DNA from: Acidobacteriaceae bacterium
GTDB taxonomy: Bacteria > Acidobacteriota > Terriglobia > Terriglobales > Acidobacteriaceae
Reading direction: 5' to 3'
Assembly (NCBI GenBank): GCA_903642265.1
Contig: CAHJWN010000046.1
Location: 1-32,605, forward strand
DNA length: 32,605 nt
Part shown: positions 8,512 through 16,490 of the stretch, one piece after another
Position numbering within the stretch: position 1 is the stretch's first letter
Layout: each line of letters opens with the position of its first letter
Translations under genes and position numbers: made by a program
The notes under the pieces: model-generated
What the model was told of the DNA's origin: nothing
What the model saw: only the letters and a program-made list of their open reading frames with translations
Databases searched by the model: none

Positions 8512-9504
8512 TTGCTCATTTACTCAGACTTCGACATTCAATTTCGTCTCCCGGCCCCGACTGCGATCATTGCATTGCTTCACCTGCACCCTTCGGTCGA
8601 GTCACGTCTGCAATCCGGAAACCACCTGAGCATCCAGTCTCTTGACGACCCTTTCAACCACAGCCCGTCTTCGACCAGCTACACCAAGTCAGTCGTTCCT
8701 TCGCGAGAGTACATCGACTCGTTTGGAAACCGCTGCTCGCGTTTTGTTGCGCCAGCGGGATACCTCTGGCTCTCAGGATCGAACGTCGTTGACGCCGATC
8801 CTGATGCGGATTTCCCCCACCCAGCAGCGCGACAGGCTGATATCGATGACCTCCCTGCAGAAGTGCTGCAGTTCCTCCTGCCCAGCCGCTACTGCCAGGT
8901 AGACCAGTTCGGTGGCATTGCGCAGGATCTCTTCAGTCAATATCCCGCCGGTTGGCAGCGCGCTGTCGCCATTCGCGATTGGGTGCATGACAAAGTCGCC
9001 TTCAACTACAACGCCGCTCGTCCTACCAAGACCGCCATGGACGTCCTCACCGAGCGCGTCGGCGTCTGCCGCGACTTTCAACACCTTGCCATCGCATTCA
9101 CTCGCTGCCAGAACATCCCCGCGCGCTATGTCACTGGCTACATCGGTGACATACGTCGCCCTTACAGCGGTCCCGGAGACTTCAGCGCCTGGTACCAGGT
9201 ATTCCTCAATGGTCAGTGGATTGATCTGGATGCTCGCCACAACTATCGGCGGCTTGGAAGGATCCTGATGGCGACAGGCCGTGATGCCGCGGATGTGGCT
9301 CTAACCACGAGCTTCGGCGCTGCCCACCTGACGAGCTTCTATGTCGATTCGAAAGAGATCCACGCCGACGGGACCCCGGTACCACTTCCGGAATTTGGGC
9401 CGCAGGAAACTACCGCCCCTGCATCTTCAACCGAGCGTACTACCCCGACGCAGACCAATAACAGCGGGTCCAGCCCTACGCAGACGCAGTCGGCGACTTC
9501 GTAA
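8512..9504 (+). CDS. Transglutaminase-like protein with His-to-Ser change
   Basis: A 330-aa protein with no signal peptide. The N-terminal half resembles the bacterial transglutaminase N-domain, and the core spans about residues 145-245. Cys186 (GVCRDFQH) and Asp240 (DLDARHN) are in place. The residue aligned with the catalytic His is Ser225 (DFSAW), whereas the two other transglutaminases of this locus have SHAW and LHAW. It may therefore be a variant or inactive enzyme. I vaguely recall Ser here in some relatives, so this may be a subfamily trait. Residues about 298-330 are a low-complexity Thr/Ser/Gln/Pro tail. The start is TTG with AGGAGG five bases before it. It is divergent from the amidoligase operon and probably acts with it. 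Confidence 0.88.
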   Translation: MLIYSDFDIQFRLPAPTAIIALLHLHPSVESRLQSGNHLSIQSLDDPFNHSPSSTSYTKSVVPSREYIDSFGNRCSRFVAPAGYLWLSGSNVVDADPDADFPHPAARQADIDDLPAEVLQFLLPSRYCQVDQFGGIAQDLFSQYPAGWQRAVAIRDWVHDKVAFNYNAARPTKTAMDVLTERVGVCRDFQHLAIAFTRCQNIPARYVTGYIGDIRRPYSGPGDFSAWYQVFLNGQWIDLDARHNYRRLGRILMATGRDAADVALTTSFGAAHLTSFYVDSKEIHADGTPVPLPEFGPQETTAPASSTERTTPTQTNNSGSSPTQTQSATS

Positions 9505-9631
9505 GCTCAACCTCGTGATCTCCAACACGCGTTGCAACAAAGTCTTAAGAGCACCGCATGCATATATTTCTCTCTGCTATTCGGAGACTTCAAGCGGTAG
9601 TCAGACGCTTTCACGCGATGACGCAGCCCAC

Positions 9632-10798
9632 TTACTTTGTAGGCCGATGTTGCGTCACGATGTGAACATCAACATTCGGGGACTCTCTTAGGAAGTGCTG
9701 TATCGACCAGTAGTACAGATACTGGCGCCATCCTCGAACAGCGCTCCGCCCAAACACAATCTGCGTGATGTGTTTGTCACGGACGAAGGCGGCGGCGCTC
9801 TCAGCCACATTCTCCCCGGGCAGGATAAAGATTTGTGCATTGCAGCCTCTCGCATATTGCAGGTTAGCGGCAAGCGATGATTCGTCTGCAGCTTTCCTGG
9901 TGCGCTCCACCTCAACATGCAACACAAACAGTTCACCGCCCAGACCTTCGGCCACCTTTGCACCCCGCGCGATCAAGGCCTGAGACTCCCGGTTCTCGCT
10001 GATACACACAACCACTCGTTCCCGTATCGCCCAGTTTGCCTCAATCTGTTTTGCATCCATGTATGCGGTCAACGTACGGTCGACCGCCTTGGTCACGTGT
10101 TGCAGAGCAAGCTCCCGGAGGGCAATGAGGTTACCCCTGCGGAAAAAGTTGGCAAGAGCCGCTTCGGCCCGCTCAACAGGATAGATGTCGCCCCGCCGCA
10201 TGCGTGTCTGCAGTGCCTCAGGAGTCAAGTCGGCCATGACGATCTCGTCAGCCCGCTGTATGACCCAATCAGGAACAGTCTCCCGGATATCGACCCCGGT
10301 AACACTCTGGATCGTGGGTGAAACGCTCTCAATATGCTGTACGTTCATCGTGGAAAGCACGTCTATGTTGGCGTCAAGAAGCGCCATCACATCCTGGTAA
10401 CGCTTCGAATTGAGGCTGCCCTCAATATTTGTATGTGCCAGTTCGTCGACAAGAACAATCTCCGGCTTGCGCCTCAGGATCGCTTCCAGGTCCATCTCAC
10501 TGAACGCAACACCCTTGTACTCCAGAGTTCTTCGAGGGACCTGCTCCAGCTCAGCCGCGAGCTCTGCAGTCCTCGGTCGTCCATGCGTTTCAATCACGCC
10601 GATCACAATGTCCTCACCACGCTCACGTCGACGAATGGACTCTGAAAGCATATTGAACGTCTTGCCGACCCCAGGGGCGTAACCGAGGAAGAGTTTGAAT
10701 GTGCCTTTAGTCTTCAACGATGGCTCAACCTTGTTCAGCCATTCCTCCGGTGTGCGCGTCGTTCGCGCTGCAACATGAGTGGTCTTTGCAAGTGGCAT
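9632..10798 (-). CDS. kdpD: Free-standing KdpD N-terminal sensor (KdpD + Usp)
   Basis: A 388-aa protein equal to only the cytoplasmic N-terminal part of KdpD, the K+ sensor. Residues about 32-240 are the KdpD domain, with Walker A GYAPGVGKT (39-47) and Walker B IVLVDE (114-119), plus typical MNVQHIES and QRADEI motifs. Residues about 258-385 are a universal-stress (Usp) domain. It stops there, with no membrane segments, HisKA or ATPase domain. In classical KdpD these parts regulate the kinase and sense ATP and other signals. Short KdpD proteins of this type are known in cyanobacteria and Deinococcus. A longer reading frame to 11002 exists but would run deep into the divergent kinase gene. I chose the ATG at 10798, although its ribosome site is weak. 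It converges with the transglutaminase gene ending at 9504. Confidence 0.88.
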   Translation of the reverse strand: MPLAKTTHVAARTTRTPEEWLNKVEPSLKTKGTFKLFLGYAPGVGKTFNMLSESIRRRERGEDIVIGVIETHGRPRTAELAAELEQVPRRTLEYKGVAFSEMDLEAILRRKPEIVLVDELAHTNIEGSLNSKRYQDVMALLDANIDVLSTMNVQHIESVSPTIQSVTGVDIRETVPDWVIQRADEIVMADLTPEALQTRMRRGDIYPVERAEAALANFFRRGNLIALRELALQHVTKAVDRTLTAYMDAKQIEANWAIRERVVVCISENRESQALIARGAKVAEGLGGELFVLHVEVERTRKAADESSLAANLQYARGCNAQIFILPGENVAESAAAFVRDKHITQIVFGRSAVRGWRQYLYYWSIQHFLRESPNVDVHIVTQHRPTK

Positions 10799-10837
10799 AC
10801 GATTGAGTATGACGCAGAAGGCACGACGGGAAGACAG

Positions 10838-12286
10838 ATGAAGATCAACAGCCGGATAGTCGCACACTATTTTGCCTCGACCTGCGGCATCTCGCTTGTT
10901 GGATGGTTGTATTTTCGCTGGCTGCACGTCAACGAAACTACAGTTGCGCTGACGTTTCTTGTGCTGATCCTGCTGGTCGCGGCGCGCTGGGGCCTTCGGC
11001 ACTCCATTTACCTCTCACTACTTTCCGCCACTGCATTCAACTTCTTTTTCCTTCCCCCGGTTTTTACTTTCACCGTAGGTGACCGCAGGAATTGGGTCGC
11101 GCTGATTGCATTCCTTGCCACCGGTGTCATAGGTAGTCAACTTGCCGAGCGAGCAAGAAAAGAAGCAGACCGTGCCAGGCAGCGGCAACGTGAAACAGAA
11201 AAGCTATATGACCTGTCTCAAACCATGCTGCTTGCTGGAAATACAACAGAGCTGCTTGCGTCAATGCCTCGGAGGATTGAGACAACATTCAACCTCGAAG
11301 GCGTCGCCGTTTACCTACTCTCAGGAGAACGAGTCTACCGGTCTCGTCCAGACTTCCTTGAGGGCAGCACAAGCCAGCTTCGGGACGCTGCCTTTTCGCG
11401 CGATCACATCACCGATGCGACCTCCTCCCTCACCCTTGTGCCAATTCTCCTTGGAACCCGCACCTTGGGCTCTGTGGCAACGGCTGGCGACACTCTTTCC
11501 CCGGAAGTTCTTGACGCTGTCTGCGGGCTTGCTGCCATTGCCATCGAACGCGCGGGCGCCATGGAGAAAGTGACCCAGGTCGAAGCATCACGAGAAAGCG
11601 AGCGTCTTCGCAACGCCCTCCTCGATTCCGTTACCGTTGAACTGAAGGATCCGCTCCGAATAATCGGCGAATCTATCCGGAATCTGAGAGGCAATGGCGA
11701 GGCGTACAGCAAGCCAACTGTTGCTTTGCTGGAGAACATGGCCATGCAGTCAGAACGCCTCGAGTACCTGGTTCGTCAGTCTCTCGAGATGGCAGAGTTG
11801 GAGACACATGCGCTTGTACTCGACCTGCAGCCTCATTCAATCCGTGAAGCAATCGATCTCGCCATGGCTGGCGATAACAACCCACTCCAGGGCCACAAAG
11901 CAGAGCTGAGACTGCTGGCCAACCTTCCAAGCGTCCTTATTGATCTTGAGCGGATCAGTAAAGTGCTCGGCCATCTATTCAGCAATGCGGCTAAGTATTC
12001 GTCTCCTGGATCGCCTATCTACATCAGCGCGGAGCAATCAAAAGCAGGGCTGATAGTCAGTGTCGCCGATCAAGGCCTGGGAGTGGACGATCTTGAAAGG
12101 CTGATGATCTTCGATAAGTTCTATCGCGGCAAAGGGCAACGATCGAGTGTCCAGGGAACCGGCATGGGTCTTGCCATCGCAAAGGCTATCGTCGAGGCTC
12201 ACGGCGGAACCATGGGGCTCACAAGTCAGCCCGGAGCGGGTTCTGTCTTTTCCTTTACGCTGCCACTCAACGCGGATCAAACTTGA
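10838..12286 (+). CDS. KdpD-like membrane histidine kinase lacking acceptor His
   Basis: A 482-aa protein matching the C-terminal half of KdpD. Four membrane segments (about 14-30, 35-52, 56-76, 86-104) form a DUF4118 region. A coiled linker, a GAF-like domain (about 135-240), a dimerisation helix pair (250-320) and a HATPase domain (370-478) follow. ATP-site boxes are intact: Asn383 in the N-box, DQGLGV (411-416) and GTGMGLAIAK (440-449). The H-box reads SVTVELKDPL, so Val267 occupies the place of the phosphorylated His (codon GTT). It therefore probably cannot autophosphorylate on the usual residue, though it might trans-phosphorylate a partner or act as a phosphatase. The start is ATG at 10838 with GGGAAG four bases upstream. 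An in-frame ATG at 10775 would overlap the divergent KdpD-N gene. The stop is 16 bp from the convergent porin stop. Confidence 0.85.
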   Translation: MKINSRIVAHYFASTCGISLVGWLYFRWLHVNETTVALTFLVLILLVAARWGLRHSIYLSLLSATAFNFFFLPPVFTFTVGDRRNWVALIAFLATGVIGSQLAERARKEADRARQRQRETEKLYDLSQTMLLAGNTTELLASMPRRIETTFNLEGVAVYLLSGERVYRSRPDFLEGSTSQLRDAAFSRDHITDATSSLTLVPILLGTRTLGSVATAGDTLSPEVLDAVCGLAAIAIERAGAMEKVTQVEASRESERLRNALLDSVTVELKDPLRIIGESIRNLRGNGEAYSKPTVALLENMAMQSERLEYLVRQSLEMAELETHALVLDLQPHSIREAIDLAMAGDNNPLQGHKAELRLLANLPSVLIDLERISKVLGHLFSNAAKYSSPGSPIYISAEQSKAGLIVSVADQGLGVDDLERLMIFDKFYRGKGQRSSVQGTGMGLAIAKAIVEAHGGTMGLTSQPGAGSVFSFTLPLNADQT

Positions 12287-12301
12287 CCGAAAATCATTCG
12301 G
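12287..12301. terminator. Small hairpin between convergent genes
   Basis: CCGAA (12287-12291) pairs with TTCGG (12297-12301) and fills almost all of the 16-bp gap between the kinase stop and the porin stop. A five-base stem is weak, so function as a two-way terminator is only possible. Confidence 0.25.
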
Positions 12302-12302
12302 C

Positions 12303-13742
12303 TCAGAAATGGACGACAAGGTCGCTCGCGAAGGTGAGCTGGTTGCGCTTCGTTCCCCTGTCGTAGGCTCGTTCGTCCCAGGCATGGTCGAAGCGGATCT
12401 CTGGTCGCAGTTGTATCGTAGAGCCAATCCAGTGACTTAGCATCAGAGTACCTTCGTCCAGCCTTGTGGAGTAACCCGTTCGCTGGCCTTTCTTATCGTC
12501 GAGGAAGTCACTGCGAAAAGACACGAAGTCATGCGCCGAGATCTGCTTGTTGACATAGTTCACGACTGCCCATTCAGGCGCCAGGCAGGTCTGCACTCCC
12601 AGGCGGCAGTTGGCTGCGTTTGTTCCCTTTTCAGGTGAAAGGCTGCCGTGCAGACTAGGAACATCTCGTTGATACATGCTGTAAGCTTCGGTCGCAACAT
12701 GCCAGGTCTTGCCGAATTTGTGATACCAGGTAACGTCATACATCTGCAGATTGTTGAAGGCATACTTGCCATCATTTATCCCGTTAGCACAAAGATAGAA
12801 GTTGTCGTTAACGCTCCTGGTTGTGTAACTGACACAGCCCGTGAAGGCTGGTTTGGCGTCTGCAGTCCACAATGCCACATCATGGCTACCGGAGATTCCG
12901 GCTTGAAGCACCCACTGATTAGAAACCTGAATGGTCGCCAGTACGCCCGTGTCCGTGAAGGGATCAACCGAATAGAGCAGTGAGTGACTGAACATATAGT
13001 TATTTGGAGAAAGCTGTGCTTCGATGCCCGGTATCGAGATGTATCGTCCTGCACGCACATTCATGCCTTTGGCAACATGCGGAAAGTAAACATCCACATA
13101 TTCAAGCACCGGATCGAAACCATACTGCCGGTCATGATTTAGCAATTGTGTACTGAGATAACCCTTATCCGTCGTGAAACGATAGTCCGTCCCGAAAAAC
13201 GATGTGAGGTGAAATCCCCAGTCGATATGATTACGCTGAACTGAATCTGGAAGCCGCTCCACATAGACAACAAACTGATCAAGCTGAACCGAGTTGGGGA
13301 ACACATCGTTGGATTCTGGGCTGTTCCGATTGCTTGAGGTACTGACATTGAACGATGGCTCCACCCAGCCATAGACCTTGGTACGGCTGGTGGCGCCGTT
13401 AATCGCAGTCATCAGAGGGTAGACATTTGAATCGGCTTCGCCGATTGTCGAAGATCCACCATAGGACCAGTCGGCATTTGGGAATGGCGGCGAGCTAAGC
13501 GGCGACGGAAGGCCGCGCCGTGGAGCATCCGGACCAGCAGCAGCAGTGCCCGTCCAGTCCTGGCGATAGTATTCAACAAGGCGCGCCCCAAATTCCGCCG
13601 CTGTGGATGTTGGGACTGCTGTGGGTGCATCCGGCACTTGCTGCGCGAAGCTTCGATTGTCAAACAGCAGTGAAAGCAGGATGCATCTTGTCACTGTTGC
13701 TACAACTGAGCCAGATCGAACTGCTTGGACCACTGTCCTCAT
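12303..13742 (-). CDS. Outer-membrane beta-barrel porin next to kdpC
   Basis: A 479-aa paralogue of the porin at 134-1585, roughly half identical by eye and similar over the full length. A signal peptide of about 34 residues ends near SFAQ. The barrel region and the C-terminal Phe (VHF) are as in the first copy, as are the two Cys pairs (CVSY...CAN and NCRLG...CLAPE). It lies 112 bp downstream of kdpC on the same strand, so it may be read with the kdp operon, or from its own promoter near the inverted repeat at 13755-13774. A role in letting K+ or other small solutes across the outer membrane is a guess from position only. The ATG start has no strong ribosome site, with a GGAG about 11 bases upstream. 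Confidence 0.85.
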   Translation of the reverse strand: MRTVVQAVRSGSVVATVTRCILLSLLFDNRSFAQQVPDAPTAVPTSTAAEFGARLVEYYRQDWTGTAAAGPDAPRRGLPSPLSSPPFPNADWSYGGSSTIGEADSNVYPLMTAINGATSRTKVYGWVEPSFNVSTSSNRNSPESNDVFPNSVQLDQFVVYVERLPDSVQRNHIDWGFHLTSFFGTDYRFTTDKGYLSTQLLNHDRQYGFDPVLEYVDVYFPHVAKGMNVRAGRYISIPGIEAQLSPNNYMFSHSLLYSVDPFTDTGVLATIQVSNQWVLQAGISGSHDVALWTADAKPAFTGCVSYTTRSVNDNFYLCANGINDGKYAFNNLQMYDVTWYHKFGKTWHVATEAYSMYQRDVPSLHGSLSPEKGTNAANCRLGVQTCLAPEWAVVNYVNKQISAHDFVSFRSDFLDDKKGQRTGYSTRLDEGTLMLSHWIGSTIQLRPEIRFDHAWDERAYDRGTKRNQLTFASDLVVHF

Positions 13743-13754
13743 CGCCTGCTTGCT

Positions 13755-13774
13755 CCCTATGAATAACTATAGGG
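13755..13774 (-). promoter_or_regulatory. Inverted repeat upstream of second porin
   Basis: CCCTAT (13755-13760) is matched by ATAGGG (13769-13774) around an 8-base spacer, 13 bases upstream of the porin ATG. Read on the minus strand it includes TATAGT, a good -10 look-alike (13766-13771), but I find no matching -35. It could be an operator, a leader hairpin near the ribosome site, or chance. Confidence 0.25.
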
Positions 13775-13854
13775 TGGGACGCAGTAATGAAGGTGATCGC
13801 TGCCCGGCAACTCCGAATGCTAGGTTCGCTACCCATACCCGCTCCATTGTGGTC

Positions 13855-14430
13855 CTATTTTCCTCTTCCAGAGACGCTATTAAGGTCCAGGTTCAGCTCG
13901 AGCACATTCACCCGGGGCTCGCCAAGAAAGCCAAGCTGGCGTTCTTCTGTGTGTCGGGAAATCGCTTGCCTCACATTGGCTTCATCGATGTGCCGCTCGC
14001 GTGAGACCCGCGTAACCTGGAACTCAGCGGCGGCAGGAGTGATGTGCGGATCGAGTCCGGAAGCTGATGCGGTGACCAGATCGACAGGGATCGCTGTGCC
14101 CGGTTGATCTGCCTGGGCGATGCCTGCATCCGTGCTCATCCGGTCGATCAGCTTCTTACTCGAAGGCCCTAGATTCGACCCACTTGAATTTGCTGCGTCA
14201 TATCCAGCACCTGCAACAGAGGGCCGGGAGTGGAAGTAAGCCGGCCCGGTGAAGGCCTGCCCCAAGATGCTGGAGCCGACCAGGACATTGTTCTGGTAAA
14301 TCAATTGACCATTTGCCTTCTTCTTGAAGAGAAGTTGAGCGGCACCGGTGACGACGGCAGGATATGCCAAACCAAATAGAAGTGTCGTGAGAAACGTGTA
14401 GCGGACTGCTATGACAAGGTTGCGACGCAT
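13855..14430 (-). CDS. kdpC: K+-transporting ATPase subunit C
   Basis: A 191-aa KdpC, close to the usual length of about 190. One N-terminal membrane helix (about residues 8-33) is followed by a periplasmic domain with the family-typical GSSILGQ, YFHSRPS and SGSNLGPSS stretches. KdpC assists KdpA and KdpB in ATP-driven K+ uptake and is thought to help ATP binding or complex stability. The ATG start has AGAGG seven bases upstream, and the gap to kdpB is only 11 bp, so it is co-transcribed. It is the last structural Kdp gene before the porin. Confidence 0.96.
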   Translation of the reverse strand: MRRNLVIAVRYTFLTTLLFGLAYPAVVTGAAQLLFKKKANGQLIYQNNVLVGSSILGQAFTGPAYFHSRPSVAGAGYDAANSSGSNLGPSSKKLIDRMSTDAGIAQADQPGTAIPVDLVTASASGLDPHITPAAAEFQVTRVSRERHIDEANVRQAISRHTEERQLGFLGEPRVNVLELNLDLNSVSGRGK

Positions 14431-14441
14431 AACTTATACCT

Positions 14442-16481
14442 CTAAGCCAGGTGAATGGCAGTGATAAGAAGATCAATTAGTTTAATGCCGAGGAATGGGG
14501 CGACCAGACCGCCGACACCATAGATCAACAAGTTACGGCGAAGCAATGCTTCAGCCGACATGGCCTTGTACCCAACGCCCCGTAGAGCAAGCGGGATGAG
14601 GCCAACAATGATCAGTGCATTGAAGATGACTGCCGAAAGGATTGCAGATTGAGGCGTCTTCAGATGCATGATGTTCAATGCATTCAGTACCGGAAACGTA
14701 GCTGCGAACATCGCAGGCAATATGGCGAAGTACTTCGCCACATCGTTCGCAATTGAGAAAGTGGTCAACGCACCACGTGTCATCAGGAGCTGCTTACCGA
14801 TCTCAACAATCTCAATCAGTTTCGTTGGGTTGGAATCCAGGTCGACCATGTTGCCGGCTTCCTTCGCCGCCTGTGTGCCCGAGTTCATCGCGACGCCAAC
14901 ATCAGCCTGCGCCAGTGCTGGCGCGTCGTTGGTGCCGTCGCCAGTCATCGCAACCAGTTTGCCATCTGCCTGCTCGCGCCGTATCAAATCCATCTTGTCT
15001 TTCGGCTTTGCCTCCGCGAGAAAATCATCAACGCCAGCTTCACGCGCAATCGCGGCAGCCGTCAGCGGATTGTCTCCAGTGATCATGATCGTCTTGATGC
15101 CCATGGCACGCAGCTGCGCGAAGCGTTCCTTCATGCCACCCTTGACAATGTCCTTCAAATGAATGACCCCAAGGGCCCGGCCATTCTCTGCAACGACCAG
15201 TGGTGTTCCACCTGCGCGTGCGACCGTCTCTACTGCTGACCTCACCTCGTCCGGCATCATACCGCCGTTTTGCCTGATGAACGCGGCAATCGAATCCGCT
15301 GCGCCCTTGCGGATCGAGCGGCCTTCCATGTCTACGCCCGACATCCTTGTGAGCGCTGAAAACGGCACAAACTCTGCCTTGAGATCAGCAAGCTCTCTCC
15401 CCCGCAGCCCGTACTTCTCTTTCGCAAGAACGACGATGCTGCGACCTTCAGGCGTCTCATCGGGCAAGGAAGAAATCTGCGCAGCATCGGCTAGCTGATC
15501 TTTGCTTACACCTGGCGCGGGAATGAACTCAGACGCCTGCCGGTTACCCAGCGTAATCGTTCCCGTCTTGTCCAGCAAAAGGGTACTAACATCCCCTGCC
15601 GCTTCCACTGCACGTCCAGACATAGCTAGCACGTTGTACTGGACCAACCGGTCCATACCCGCTATACCGATGGCCGACAGCAGACCGCCAATGGTTGTCG
15701 GGATCAGACACACCAGCAGCGAGATGAGTACGAAGACTGACTGCGGAGCGTTCGAGTAAATCGCGATCGGCTGTAAAGTGACAACCGCCAGCAGAAAGAT
15801 GATTGTCAATCCGGCGAGCAGAATGTTCAGCGCGATCTCGTTAGGTGTTTTCTGCCGTTCCGCGCCTTCGACCAGCGCGATCATGCGATCGAGAAAGGTT
15901 TCGCCAGGGTTCGAAGTGATCCGGACCCTGATCTGGTCAGACAGCACCCGCGTACCGCCCGTCACAGCAGATCGATCGCCTCCTGCTTCTCGAATAACGG
16001 GCGCGGATTCACCGGTGATAGCAGATTCATCGACCGACGCAACGCCCTCGATGACTTCACCATCGCCAGGGATCATGCTCCCCGCAATAACTAGGCAGAC
16101 GTCACCTGAACGAAGGTCCGAGCTTGGCACATCTTCTGTGCTGCCATCAAGCTTCAGCCTGACAGCCGTCGTCTCAGACTTGGCTTTACGAAGGGCATCG
16201 GCTTGTGCCTTGCCCCGACCTTCAGCCATCGCCTCGGCAAAGTTCGCAAACAGAACCGTAAACCAAAGCCACAATGTAATCTGCAGATCGAAGTGCAGCG
16301 AATGATGTCCACTCAGCAGATTGCGAACAACGTAAATGGACGTGATGACGCTTCCAACTTCAACCACGAACATGACAGGATTTTTCATCATGGTTCGAGG
16401 GTCCAGTTTTACGAACGCGTCGCCAAGTGCGCGGGATATGATCTTGCCGTCCCAGAGGGAGCGTTTGCTTGTATTTGCCAT
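14442..16481 (-). CDS. kdpB: K+-transporting P-type ATPase catalytic subunit B
   Basis: A 679-aa P-type ATPase of the usual KdpB length. It hydrolyses ATP to drive K+ through the KdpFABC complex in the inner membrane. The phosphorylated Asp304 is in DKTGT (304-308). The actuator motif TGES is at 156-159, and its Ser159 corresponds to the Ser that is inhibitory when phosphorylated in E. coli KdpB. The hinge motif [10 protein letters not shown] is intact. Membrane helices flank these domains in the expected order, with [10 protein letters not shown] in the central membrane part. The ATG start has AAGGA six bases upstream, and kdpA ends 9 bp before. No key residue appears lost. Confidence 0.97.
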   Translation of the reverse strand: MANTSKRSLWDGKIISRALGDAFVKLDPRTMMKNPVMFVVEVGSVITSIYVVRNLLSGHHSLHFDLQITLWLWFTVLFANFAEAMAEGRGKAQADALRKAKSETTAVRLKLDGSTEDVPSSDLRSGDVCLVIAGSMIPGDGEVIEGVASVDESAITGESAPVIREAGGDRSAVTGGTRVLSDQIRVRITSNPGETFLDRMIALVEGAERQKTPNEIALNILLAGLTIIFLLAVVTLQPIAIYSNAPQSVFVLISLLVCLIPTTIGGLLSAIGIAGMDRLVQYNVLAMSGRAVEAAGDVSTLLLDKTGTITLGNRQASEFIPAPGVSKDQLADAAQISSLPDETPEGRSIVVLAKEKYGLRGRELADLKAEFVPFSALTRMSGVDMEGRSIRKGAADSIAAFIRQNGGMMPDEVRSAVETVARAGGTPLVVAENGRALGVIHLKDIVKGGMKERFAQLRAMGIKTIMITGDNPLTAAAIAREAGVDDFLAEAKPKDKMDLIRREQADGKLVAMTGDGTNDAPALAQADVGVAMNSGTQAAKEAGNMVDLDSNPTKLIEIVEIGKQLLMTRGALTTFSIANDVAKYFAILPAMFAATFPVLNALNIMHLKTPQSAILSAVIFNALIIVGLIPLALRGVGYKAMSAEALLRRNLLIYGVGGLVAPFLGIKLIDLLITAIHLA

Positions 16482-16490
16482 ATGAGGTCC

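Noticed and set aside
10799..11002. Extension of the KdpD sensor half to 456 aa
   Set aside because: The extra 68 residues are unlike KdpD and would overlap about 165 bases of the divergent kinase, including its membrane helices.
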